Assembly (NCBI GenBank): GCA_036365515.1
Contig: CM070873.1
Span: 217,856,876 to 217,920,875, forward strand
Direction: 5' to 3'
From: Torymus aiolomorphi
Lineage: Eukaryota; Arthropoda; Insecta; Hymenoptera; Torymidae
DNA: 64,000 bases
Each line of letters opens with the position of its first letter. Positions within the stretch are counted from its first letter, which is position 1. A program made the translations under genes and the position numbers. The notes beneath the pieces were generated by a model. It was not told the DNA's origin. It saw only the letters and a list, made by a program, of their open reading frames with translations, and ran no database searches. Positions 54,080-64,000 of this stretch are shown here, piece after piece.

Positions 54080-54358
54080 TTTCCCTTAGAAATAATGTCA
54101 ATGTTCTTGTTTTCTATTAATCTTCCATAATTTATTAAATCTGAATTCATATCTTGTGCATAAACAACATTACTCATATTTACTTTATTCTGTCTATCAA
54201 ACGCGTAAAAATAACTTACTACGTTCCCAATTTTCGTTGCTTTTATGAATCTATTATCCCCCAAATAAATATTTACCGGTTCTTTAAGATCAATACATTA
54301 ATTAAAATAATTCTCATTATTAATAATATGGTCTGAGCAACCGCTATCTAGTAGTCAG
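54080..54358 (-). pseudogene. copia protease and linker to integrase
   Basis: Minus strand: LLDSGCSDHIINN (aspartic protease D-S-G, ~54350-54312), a TAA at ~54297, then GDNRFIKATKIGNVVSYFY and YGRLIENKNIDIISKGN, which leads to integrase. The codon before LLDSG is TGA where copia has tryptophan. Cut on the 3' side by DIRS (54079) and on the 5' side by the TTAA block. Confidence 0.82.
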
Positions 54359-54699
54359 TTAAGGAGGTTGGCTACCCAAATGAAAATAGTTACATCATTT
54401 CAAAAACTTAATATTGTTGTTCTTCGATTCATTTCCTATAATTGTGCGAAATTTCAGATCGTTTGTTAACTCGGTTATGGAATAATTCAACTTCAAAGTT
54501 CAACTCTCATACACGGGTTCTTATGGAAGTAAAACCATAACCTTAATAAAAACATAAGACACTTAGGATACGATTCTTTAAAAAAGGTAACACCGAACCA
54601 AAAGACTATTGGCAATATAGAAAATATACAGGAAAATGTGTATACGAAATCTGAAAACGACGTACAACACCGATTCTGAGTACTGTGGCAAAACGTAAA

Positions 54700-55346
54700 C
54701 AAACGATCGTACGGAAGTGCCTATAACGCGCTACCTCTCGGCACAATGTAGTGCGTGCTGCTTTTATGCGAGGCATCTTTTTTGCCATGCGGCATCTTGA
54801 AAAACGTGCCTTAGTTTTTGATGACTTTTTGTGTCAAATTTGAAGGAGTTTTGCTGTATTTTTTTGAAATTTATGTGTGTAGGGTAAGTACTTAAACTTA
54901 TTGTAAATTTGACTATAAATTTGACTTTTTTTGTCCGAAATTTTGAGGTTTGGATGAGCTCTTTTTATTTTTAAAACAAAAATAGTTTAATTACTTACTT
55001 TATGTACATAAATATTGAAAAATACATAAATAGCAAAACTTCATAAAATTTTAATCAAATAGATTTAAATCATCAAAAAATTGTATTTTAGAGTTACAAT
55101 AACAAGGCACTTTTTTCAAGATGCGGCGTAAGTTTAAGTACTTACGCTATACACATAAATTTCAAAAAAATACAGCAAAGCTCCTTCAAATTTGACACAA
55201 AAAGTCATCAAAAAGTCATCAAAAACTAAGGCACGTTTTTCAAGATGCCATATAACAAAAAAGATGCCTCGCGTTTTAGCCAAAGCAGCACGCACTACAC
55301 TGTGCCGAGACATGGCGCGTAGGCACTTCCGTATGATCGAGTTCGT
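54700..55346. mobile_element. Palindromic element, ~640 bp
   Basis: GATCGTACGGAAGTGCC at about 54702 pairs with GGCACTTCCGTATGATC ending ~55340; arms ~210 bp with GTAGTGCGTGCTGCTTT, AGATGCCTCGC and GGCATCTTGAAAAACGTGCC. A/T-rich centre. Mirror open frames are not genes. Confidence 0.7.
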
Positions 55347-55577
55347 TGGCTGTGAGAGGGGGTGTGCAGTGAGCGGAGCCGCGCGCGCGGTGCGAGGGGA
55401 CTCCTCCCCCCTGCCCCACGCGAGCAGTAGGTGATGTTAAATATCGACATAACATTCAAACGAGTACATCTCATGAAAATACCAATAGAATCATCAAAAG
55501 AAAAATCAGAGTATAGTATTAACATATACGTAGCGCTTGACGAGCGTGTTTTTCCAAAAAAAATGATGAGAATTTAT

Positions 55578-55723
55578 TTAACCTTTAGAGGGTCGGAAAC
55601 CCACTAAAATGGCACACCTCCTTATCGGCACTTTGTCTACGTTCAATCAATGATATAAGATACCTTTTGTCTCAATTTTTAAAGTGAATTTCCCTCTCAA
55701 AATCCCGGCCCTCTAAAGGTTAA
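55578..55723. mobile_element. Mini TTAA element, 138-bp insert
   Basis: TTAA at 55578-55581 and 55720-55723; ends CCTTTAGAGGGTCGG and CCGGCCCTCTAAAGG. Its right TTAA is also the left TTAA of the next element. Confidence 0.75.
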
Positions 55724-56283
55724 GGGGGTTCATCCAACCAGGAACGTATCAAGAATCAATGTCACCCCGCACCGCGCGCACAGGCTTGCTCGCATGGGGC
55801 CCCCACTCTTGTAGTCAGAGCGCATGTTTATACGGGACTGACACATACACATAGCTTCGCGCCGTCTGTGAGCGTGCACACAGAGCGGCGCTCGTCTGTG
55901 TGTTCCCCCACCGCTCCAGCGTCGTCTGCACGCGCGGCCGTACACCTAAAATTCCATACTTTCAACTACAATATCTTAAAAACGGTGAAGCTAGGATCTC
56001 TGAACTTATAATATGATATTCTAATTATTGATCTTAATAACATATTAGTTTTTCAGACAAACGCTAAATGTATCTTTGAAGTTATAGACTGAATCGATCT
56101 TTCGCGCGTGTGCGTCCCATAAGACGCCGTGTTAAAATGCTCAAATTTGACAATTAATATCTCGATAACGGTGAAGCTAGGCTCTTTTTTGTGAGGATAT
56201 CATATAGATAATGATGTCAGGTACATGTGAAAAAAGTTTCGAAGACTTCCTAAATAAACTGAAAATTTGATGAACCCCCTTAA
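55720..56283. mobile_element. TTAA-flanked MITE, copy 2 (TIR GGGGGTTCATCCAA)
   Basis: TTAA at 55720-55723 and 56280-56283. Inverted relative of 21752-22318: GGGGGTTCATCCAACCAGGA, CATGGGGCCCCCACTCTTGT, CGCGTGTGCGTCCCATAAGA shared. Located in the TTAATTAA of the host element, which reads uninterrupted at 60846. Confidence 0.82.
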
Positions 56284-56495
56284 TTAAATAAAAACCGTAC
56301 TCTCGGTAAGTAGGAATCTGCAATTGACCTACTTTTCAAACGAGCATAGCTAACGAAAATGCTAATAGAATCACTCAAAAAAATTCGTGAATATAGTGTT
56401 TATGTGTGTGGAGCGTTTGACGAAAATTTTTTCCGAATAAACACTTGAATATTAATTTAAAAAATATTGAAATTCACGGTTTCACATGGCCTTAA

Positions 56496-56903
56496 TCTCA
56501 ACCTCGCTATTACATAACCTGTTCGCCTCGCTACCGTGCGCCGCGTGCACTGTCGCTACCCAAGCGCTCGTGTCTTGCTGCTCCGCTCGCACTTGCTGGC
56601 TCCCTGATGTCGGAAGTTTCCGCGCCCCCTGCCGCTGTTGCCTCTTCCGCCTCTGCCTCGTCCGCGACCACGTGTTGAGCCTCTCTATGTTACGCCGTTG
56701 CATCCCGCTTGGCCGCCATCTTGGCACTCTTGTGGGAAATGCCCAGATTTTCCACACTTGAGCATCCTTCTTTTGGACTTTTCTTGGCCGCAAACACATT
56801 TGTACCTTTTTCGCCATACTCATTTCGATTTATTGTTTCAGCTAGCTTAATTTTGTTTCTGACGTAATCAGCCGTCTCATCTTCTTCCTTTAACGTATCG
56901 ATC
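56496..56903 (-). pseudogene. copia Gag C-terminal part (zinc knuckle, RG-rich tail)
   Basis: Minus strand: CGKSGHFPQEC half of a CCHC knuckle at ~56757-56720, then GRGRGRGGRGNSGRGRGNF at ~56680-56610 in a neighbouring frame, then CNSEVEI just before the TTAA at 56495. Matches the architecture of the plus-strand Gag (knuckle, RG-rich tail, protease). Frameshifts between these pieces. The open frame 56823-56482 covers it mainly in the wrong frame. Confidence 0.75.
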
Positions 56904-58105
56904 GGTGAGAGGTATTTTATCAGAATGGTAAAATGTTAGATGGGTATTTTCTCAGAAAATATACTAGCGTTTAAAATATTTTCCGAATCCGATACTCTAA
57001 ATTCCGAACATGAGCTATTCAGAACACACAAGGGATTTCTTTTGAAAAAAAATATCAGAAAAATTTGCATCTATAAAAATTGTAAACAGATTGCATAAAA
57101 TTATAAAAATACTTTTTATTAGAAGAATAAAATTGCGAAAAATGTAAAACATTCATTCCTATATAATTTTTAGCTCATTTTTCGACGTTATAGTTTTTCT
57201 AAATCACTGCATTTTCTACAATTTAATCATTAGGCAGAAATGCACTGAGAGAAATATCTTGGTAATCCGACAACTTAACATGGTAGTCGCTAGCCAAATG
57301 ATTACAGTTGAGTCTGTTAGGGTAGTCATAACCAAAAACAAATCGTAAAGGTAAAATGGTAGGCATTACTCAATTATGAGTAGCGCTAACTATCAATACG
57401 ATAGACATAACCGATTTTGTAGTAGCGTCGATAAATTATTTTTTCTGCGTTGTATATAAACGATTATATTAAAATATTTATGTATATAAAAAATTTGGTT
57501 CGAGTTTCTGGTGGTATAGAAGAAATATATAAGAAACGAAATAGTAATGAACTGTATAATCTTAGAAAAAGCAAGACGGATAAAGAAAGCTAGCCTCTTG
57601 AAGACTAGACACCATAATCTATCGCAACACGAGCGGTTGCCGTGAGCCACGATGTGCCGTTGTCTCAAGACAGCTAAATGGTAACGCTTACTACTAAAAT
57701 GGGTAGAGCGTACCCAGTCGCGCCTTTACAACAATTTTTGTTTGCGGTTACCAAAAAATGCGTACATTACAATGAGAGTATTTATTACTCACACGGAAGG
57801 TTATGCATACTCTAAAATCGTGTAATCTCTACAAAATGAACTTCACACGTTAAAAATTAAGGGGATTACCCAAATATTTCTCTCAGTATGGCATTCGAAA
57901 AATTGATACCACATATTATATAAAAATAATTTAATGAAAATATTATGGGCTTCTTGCCAAATTTTTTCGAATTTTTATATATTATACATTTTTAAACATT
58001 CGAAAAATGTACCCTTATCATAAGGCATTCTAATTTTCTTTTACCTTTCTGAGGAAATACCTATCTAACATTTTACCATTCTGATAAAATACCTCCCCCC
58101 GTATC
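56904..58105. mobile_element. 1.2-kb inverted-repeat element in copia gag
   Basis: GAGGTATTTTATCAGAATGG at ~56910 pairs with CCATTCTGATAAAATACCTC ending ~58094, arms ~60 bp. CGTATCGAT occurs just outside both ends (56894-56902 and 58100-58108), a likely 8-9-bp target duplication as in hAT or Mutator-like elements. No transposase. Confidence 0.75.
57247..57893. mobile_element. Nested inverted-repeat element
   Basis: ACTGAGAGAAATATCTTGGT at 57248 pairs with ACCCAAATATTTCTCTCAGT ending 57889; ~645 bp inside the previous element. Terminal repeats ~25 bp. The minus frame 57393-57668 shows no domain. Confidence 0.65.
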
Positions 58106-58862
58106 GATTAAATCGCCTATATAACTGTATGACTTTGGCAACGTGTTGAGCATATAATTCAATTTTTCTTTTTCACTTATTTCAGCAGACGTGTTCTTGT
58201 TTATGCACATACTGATTGTGCACATATTAATTGTGCACACTTTAACATTGGTATATATCTATATATATAGATCTGTACCAATGCTATCTGTGCACAATAA
58301 ATATGTGCACAATCCTTATGTGCACAAACAAGAACATGCCTTTCAGCACCCGCACCTTTTCACTATAATTTCTTAATCTCATTTTTTCCAGTCTATTCCT
58401 GCATACAATTTATAAAGCCATTGATTCCTTTAGATACATATTATCCAACTTTTTCATAACTTTGTAGGTTGTTTCTTCCTCGCACACAAATTCCAGTTGC
58501 TTATTTGAGATCGCACTGTCACTGTATATATGATTTATTGCTTTTAATTCTTTTTCATCCCAATCTTACTTATCTGTATTGGCTCTTTCTCTTTTAATGA
58601 CTTCATCACATTTCTTGAATTTCAGATACATTGTCATTCGTTTTTTCCGCATGCTATGGTCTTCTCCATCAAATACTGGAATCGTAATATTACATCTTCC
58701 TGCCATTTTCTCTTCTTGTTTGGCTTCGAACGTTCCTTCATGTTCGGACCCTTCTTCTTGCTTGACCTCCAATGTTGTAGCTACTTCCTTTGTCTTGAGA
58801 GTTCCTTTGTGCTCGGACTTTTTATTATCTACACATGTAGGAGATAAGTAGGAAACCAACCA
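58106..58862 (-). pseudogene. copia Gag N-terminal part
   Basis: Open frame 58859-58566 with an N-terminal Glu/Lys leader; the ATG at 58706 opens MAGRCNITIPVFDGEDHSMR and KFKKCDEVIKRERANTDK, the copia Gag start. A TAA follows at 58566, then DWDEKELKAIN and LEFVCEEETTYKVMKKLDNMY in the same frame to ~58440, parallel to KARNILISTISDKQLEYVCE of the plus copy. The 5' leader between PBS and ATG is ~150 bases. Confidence 0.8.
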
Positions 58863-58863
58863 C

Positions 58864-58877
58864 GCTCTTCGCTACCA
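58864..58877 (-). promoter_or_regulatory. copia primer-binding site (minus copy)
   Basis: Minus strand TGGTAGCGAAGAGC directly follows the LTR end AACA. Confidence 0.7.
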
Positions 58878-59356
<479 letters not shown>

Positions 59357-60635
59357 GGTATAACAAGAGTCTGTATAAAAAAATGTTAATATATAATAAG
59401 TGTTAACTTTGTGTTGTAAATAAACTTTTAATTGTAAAACATTACTGAATATTTTTTACACACTTTCAAAAATCCAATATTTATCTACACTATTATTTGA
59501 TTTATATAAGTAACTCTGATGTAAATGACAATAACTCATACTGGACGAGATAGAAGATGAAATATTCGTTTTCAAAATAATGCACTACTAGTTGAATAAC
59601 CTCGCTCCCTAACGATCGCTCGGAAAACAATATGAATATATAATAAAATTAATAAAAGCGATAAAATAAAAATAGAAAAAAATAGTAAGAAGTAGAGTGT
59701 AGATAAATTGTCATAATAATAAATTTATTAAAAAAGTACATAACGAAAGAAAACAGCTTAAATTAATAATTAATAATTCATGATGTACGAAGTAGAAGAG
59801 GAAGAACGAAATATGGAATGAGTATGGATAATGAAACGAAAAAATGGAGTAAAAATATCCCAAAATATTTTAATGCAATAACCGATTTTATAACAACAAA
59901 GTATTCTATTTATCGACGAAGAGGCGATGGGAAAATGACATTAACAGCACGGTTTCACTTAACCCATTAACGCCCACGGGGACACTTTTCACCACTTCTT
60001 CAGAGCCCTCTAGATGGGATAAATTTGAGCCTAAAAAATTTTTGAACACATGAAATTCATAGATTTTTCATCGATCTTTCCAATGGTGACATCCAAAATT
60101 AGAAAAAAAATTTTATTACTCAAAAATGAATTTTAAGTGTAAAAAACAATTGTTTTTTTAATTGTTTTTTTATCAGCTGTCCGTTATACAATCATCTTGA
60201 AACCAATTTAAGATGGTGGAGGGATTGTCTGAACTTCAAAAAACTGTCCTTGGAAAGTTAATTTTGTCATCTGAATCATCCAAAATGGCGTCCGAAACGA
60301 GAATTTTCGCTCATGTTTAGGACGCTTTAACTAAAAAACTATAAGCTTTTCGACAAAAAAAAATGATAATTACAAAAAGTGCTTAGAATTCATCAAAGAA
60401 TACAATACAATTTTTGCAGAATTTTTGGAGACAATTTTGAAAATTTTTATACTCGAATTTTTCAAAAATTTAAAAAAATTCAAGAAAAATTCTGAAAAAA
60501 TTCTAATGCATTCTTTGATGAATTCTAAGTACGTTTTATGGATTGCAATTTTTTCTGAAAGTTGACAGTTTTTGAGGAAAATAATCTTAAAAAAAAAAGA
60601 AAATAAAACGAAAATTATCTTATAATTTTTTCGAT
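59357..60635. other. No gene; spacer with a short palindrome
   Basis: AT-rich. 60387-60535 is an imperfect palindrome (CTTAGAATTCATCAAAGAAT with ATTCTTTGATGAATTCTAAG). 59960-60330 resembles repeat 3' material (TTAACCCATTAACGCCCACG), unassigned. Confidence 0.5.
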
Positions 60636-61004
60636 TTAAGGCCATGTGAAACCGTGAATTTCAATATTTTTTAAATCAACATTTAAACGTTTATTTGAAA
60701 AAAGACGAACGTCAAGCGCTCCGTACACGTAAACACTATATTCAGATTTTTTTTTGGGTGATTCTATTGGTATTTTCATGAGATATCCATGTTTGAAAAG
60801 TAGCTTAATTGCAGATTCCTACTTACCGACAGTACGGTTTTTATTTAATTAAATAAATTCTCATCATTTTTTTGGAAAAACACGAACGTCAAGCGCTCCG
60901 TATATGTTAATACTATACTCAGATTTTTTTTTGGACGATTCTATTGGTATTTTCATGAGATATCCATGTTTGGAAATTATGTCGGTATTTCACATCACCT
61001 AAAG
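60636..61004. mobile_element. Two-block TTAA-family element, copy 3
   Basis: TTAAGGCCATGTGAAACCGT at 60636; two direct blocks (CGTCAAGCGCTCCGTACACG, CGTCAAGCGCTCCGTATATG) around TCCTACTTACCGACAGTACG. The right end (CACATCACCTAAAG) no longer has TTAA. Provides the intact reference for the 55430-56495 copy. Confidence 0.75.
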
Positions 61005-61109
61005 GCTCAGTTTATGTATAATAAGCTCATAAATATTTGAAAATTAGCATTTTATTTTTATATTTTAGTCAATCAATTTTGGGTCAAAAGTTGAGAAACA
61101 AGATGAGAT

Positions 61110-61780
61110 CTCAGGTGAGATCTCATCTTCTTTCTGGTGTCAATTTCTCATACGACCTTAGTAAAAAATTTAAGCTAACATCTCACGTGAGAATCACACG
61201 TGAGATTTAAGAACTCCAGTTTTTTTACTTTTGTAATTTTTTAAACTGCATTCGGATGAGAATACATTTGAGTTTTAGGAACTTGTATTGTATACTTTTC
61301 TAAAATTTTGAACTCGATTCAGATGAGAATACGCCTGAGAATCTCACGTGAGTTTTAGGAACTTGTATTTTTTAATTTTGTAAAATTTCAAACTCAATGC
61401 AGATGAGAATACACGTCAGAATCGCACGTGAGTTTTAGGAACTTGTATTTTTTTACTGTTTTAAAATGTTTATACTCGACTCAGATGAGAATACACATGA
61501 GAATCTCACGTGAGTTTTAGGAACTTGTATTATATTACCTTTGGAAAATTTCAAACGCGATTCAGATGAGAATACGCGTGAGAATCTCACGTGAGTTTTA
61601 GGAACTTGTATTTTTTTACCTTTGTAAAATTTCAAACTCGATTCAGATGAGAATACACGTGAGAATCTCACGTGAGTTTTAACAACTTGTATTGTTTTAC
61701 TTTTGTAAATTTTCAAACACGATTCAGTTGTGAATACACATGAGAATCTCGCGTGAGTTTTAGAAATTTCACTAATTTGC
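61110..61780. repeat. ~81-bp tandem array, left arm
   Basis: Units at about 61190, 61338, 61420, 61502, 61581, 61662, 61742; spacing 79-82. Each contains GAGAATCTCACGTGAG, a hairpin-prone stretch. Confidence 0.9.
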
Positions 61781-62230
61781 CGATGTTTTCATATTACACA
61801 TATTCAAAAGTGGAAACGAGAAAATTTTCTGTTTGTTAAACATCAAGATTTTATGTGTAGAGAAAGACAGTCAATAGTCGTTGTTATGGTAACAAACTTG
61901 AACTGCTGAGCAGTTTCACTTATGAGCTTAGCTGAATTTTTAATTGACTTGTATTTTTTACGCAATCTACGTTACTTTACTATTATAGCAAATACAATCA
62001 ATAACTGCTGTAGTACAATAAGAGATGTACGGAGTTGCAGTAACCCGTTTCAGATAAGTAGTTTATTCTTACTAATGAAACCCAAATACATCTTAACCTC
62101 TACATCTTTCTACTTTTATACCTTTTACTTGCATTATTTTTAGACGATAAGAATCATGTACTCCAAACATATTTCGAATAACGTAACAAGCGAACAAATA
62201 CTTTGTGGTTTTTCAATTTTTCTTTTCTAG

Positions 62231-62475
62231 ATATTAAGATCATTGGACTTCCGGATGTGTACAGCACCACGCTCGAGACGAATCGCAGGAGAACTCCGGG
62301 AACATCGAAATGCTCGGAACTCTGCTGATGCTCCACTCATCGATCCCGTAGTTGCTGCTATGTCGCTACGCGGTGCTGTCCCTGGCTGGCCTCCTTCCGG
62401 CTGCGGTTGCCGATGCCGCAAATCTGCCGTCGCTCTGCCCGCATCTACAGCGATGGCTGCTCCTAGAACAGGTCT
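62231..62475 (+). other. GC-rich, exon-like segment in the core
   Basis: A 245-base GC-rich block in AT-rich DNA, preceded by a pyrimidine tract and acceptor-like TTTTTCTTTTCTAG and followed by CTAGAACAG-GTCTCT, a donor-like GT, then a CT-rich stretch (62471-62560). Two frames are open over most of it, one reading CRYAVLSLAGLLPAAVADA (signal-peptide-like, but lacking ATG), the other MCTAPRSRRIAGELREHRN. I cannot choose a frame and no domain is recognised. Confidence 0.3.
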
Positions 62476-62699
62476 CTCTCGCTCTCTCCCTCTCATTCTC
62501 CCTCACGCTATCTCTTTCTCTCTCCCCACCCTCTCATTCCGCCATCTCTGTTCATCTCTCTCTCTTTCATGGTGGACCCGGAGTCGTCTGGCGGATAGCG
62601 GGGACTACTACGGACTGTAAACAATTTCTTAATTTTGTAAGCTTAATGTAAAATTTGTAATTGGAGAGCTGAATGTAAAATGTTATTTTTCAGCAAGTT

Positions 62700-64000
62700 C
62701 CAAAAAACGCACGCGAAATTGTCACGTGCATCCTTATCTGAATCGAGTTTCAAATTTCACAAAAGTAAAAGAATCTAAAACTCACGTGAGATTCTCACGT
62801 GTATTCTCATCTAAATCAAGTTTGAAATTTTACAAAAGTAAAAAAATACAAGTTCCTAAAACTCACATATTATATTTTCATCTGCATCGCGTTTGAAATT
62901 TTACAAAAGTAAAAAAATACAAGTTGCTAAACCTCACGTGAGATTCTCACGTGTATTCTCATCTGAATCGAGTTTGAAATTTTACAAAAGTAAATAAATA
63001 CAAGTTCCTAAAACTCACGTGAGATTCTCACGTGAGATTCTCACGTGTATTCTCATCTAAATCGAGTTTACAATTTTACAAAAGTAAAATAGTATATTAT
63101 GCACCAAGGGAATAAAGTGGACTGTGTGCTCCCTGCGCGAGAGTTGTCGCCTGAGCGAAGCGAGGAATAAAGTACGAACTTCGGCGGGAATAAAGTACGA
63201 ACTTTATGATGGGGTGTGTTAAAAAAATACAAGTTGTTAAAACTCACGGGAGATTCTCACGTGATTTCTCATCTGAATCGCGATTGAAATTTCAAAAAAG
63301 TATAAAAATACAAGTTCCCAAAACTCAAGTGAGATTCTCACGCTTATTCTCATCTGAATAGCGTTTACAAAAGCAAAAAATACAAGTTTCTAAAACTCAC
63401 GTGAGATTCTCACGTGTATTCTCATCTGAATTGAATTTGAAATTTTACAAAAGTAAATAAATACAAGTTCCTAAAACACACGTGAGATTCTCACGTGATT
63501 TCTCATCTGAATTGAGATTGATATTTTCCAAATAATACAAGTTCCTGAATCTCACATGAGATTCTCACGCGTATTCTCAACTGAATAGCGTTTGAAATTT
63601 TACAAAAGTAAAAAATACAAGTTTCGAAAACTCACGTGAGATTCTCACGTGTATTCTCATCTGAATTGAGTTTGAAATTTTACAAAAGTAACAAAATACA
63701 AGTTCCTAAAACTCACGTGTATTCTCATCTAAATCCAGTTTAAAATTTTAGAAAAGTATAAAATACAAGTTTCTAATCTTAGGTGTATTCTCATCTGAAT
63801 AGCGTTTGAAATTTTACAAAAATAACAAATACAAGTTTCTAAAACTCAGGTGAGATTCTCACGTGTATTCTCATCTAAATCAAGTTTAAATTTACAAAAG
63901 TAAAAAAATACAAATTGGCAAAACTCACGTGAGATTCTCACGTGATTTCTCATTTGAATTGAGATAGCAATTTTCCAAAGGTAAAATAATACAAGTTCCT
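62700..64000. repeat. ~81-bp tandem array, right arm (inverted)
   Basis: Units such as AAGTTCCTAAAACTCACGTG, AGATTCTCACGTGTATTCTC near 62780, 62935, 63015, 63243, 63327, 63398, 63481, 63555, 63632, 63710, 63847, 63926. Interrupted at 63105-63215. Continues beyond the window. Confidence 0.9.
63105..63215. repeat. GGGAATAAAGTA repeat insertion in the array
   Basis: GGGAATAAAGTGGAC, CCTGAGCGAAGCGAGGAATA, GCGGGAATAAAGTACGAAC; related to 6090-6400 and 9270-9610. Confidence 0.65.

Larger units (their letters stand above)
54359..56495 (-). mobile_element. TTAA-flanked composite insertion between copia gag and protease
   Basis: TTAA at 54359-54362 and 56492-56495; collapsing them to one TTAA rejoins the copia frame in register. 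The right part (55430-56495) is a minus copy of the two-block family at 10927 and 60636 (TAAGGCCATGTGAAACCGTG end). It contains a palindrome (about 54700-55345) and, at its own TTAATTAA, two further TTAA elements. The left 340 bp (54359-54700) is not recognised elsewhere here. Confidence 0.78.
61110..64000. mobile_element. Second Foldback-like structure with inverted minisatellite arms (runs off the window)
   Basis: Left array 61110-61780 (~7 units, ~81 bp) and right array from ~62700 to the window edge (~14 units) are in opposite orientation. Unit landmarks: ATGAGAATACACGTGAGAAT, CTCACGTGAGTTTTAGGAAC, TTGTATTTTTTTAC, TTGTAAAATTTCAAACTCGA. Core 61781-62700 is unique. No transposase seen; right end outside. 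Confidence 0.75.

Noticed and set aside
56482..56823. 113-residue minus frame as a separate gene
   Set aside because: It is mostly an off-frame reading of the copia Gag zinc-knuckle and RG-rich region.
61453..61716. Repetitive 87-residue minus frame
   Set aside because: 81-bp units are a multiple of three, so a frame stays open across the minisatellite by arithmetic.
61110..64000. CRISPR-like regular repeats
   Set aside because: Units are ~81 bp with diverged, not unique, spacers, inverted on either side of a core, in a eukaryotic context.

Overview
The window is a eukaryotic, AT-rich, transposon-dense stretch, most likely from an insect nuclear genome. The element mix (Tc1/mariner, copia, DIRS, an I/R1-type LINE, a Penelope-like element, PIF/Harbinger- and piggyBac-like MITEs, foldback elements) suits arthropods, and a hymenopteran is a reasonable guess that the sequence does not prove. 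I found no convincing host gene, no rRNA and no functional tRNA. Nearly every coding stretch belongs to a decayed mobile element.

Layout. 1-25 kb is mostly non-autonomous inverted-repeat DNA: a microsatellite-bearing palindrome (1-1635), a Foldback-like element whose arms are tandem arrays (4382-7506), a series of short elements flanked by TTAA (7756, 10927, 12194, 15983, 21752), a 2.5-kb palindrome with homopurine arms (13348-15813), a Harbinger-like MITE abutting a TTAA MITE (21015-22318), and families of stacked hairpins and 10-bp A-tract repeats (20.3, 22.5, 38, 42.4 and 43.5 kb). Small orphan or transposase-like reading frames lie at 2176-2460, 3410-3829 and 23182-23565.

26.9-37.4 kb is one LINE (ORF1 with zinc knuckles; ORF2 with endonuclease, RT, RNase H; poly(A)) split by a 5.3-kb terminal-inverted-repeat element flanked by TAA. 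That element was itself split by two inverted copies of a Penelope-like element flanked by a 14-bp target duplication. 39.1-41.0 kb is a mariner with a single-base frameshift, interrupted by an inverted-repeat element carrying a tRNA-like sequence.

44.25-59.36 kb is a single minus-strand copia retrotransposon, both LTRs present, expanded to 15 kb by at least five insertions: a TTAA MITE in its 3' LTR, a 0.3-kb inverted repeat in integrase, a complete 6-kb DIRS element at the protease/integrase boundary (itself carrying the 5' half of a second, plus-strand copia), a TTAA block between gag and protease that holds three further insertions, and a 1.2-kb inverted-repeat element in gag. Flanking reading frames resume across these gaps, so the original target sites and relative order can be read directly.

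60.6-64 kb holds another TTAA-family copy and the start of a second Foldback-like structure: about 81-bp repeats centred on a CACGTG palindrome, in opposite orientation on either side of a 0.9-kb core with a GC-rich, exon-like segment. It runs off the right edge. The most interesting material is structural: nested TTAA targeting, the phased decamer arrays, the stacked hairpins, and premature stops at tryptophan positions in three unrelated elements.
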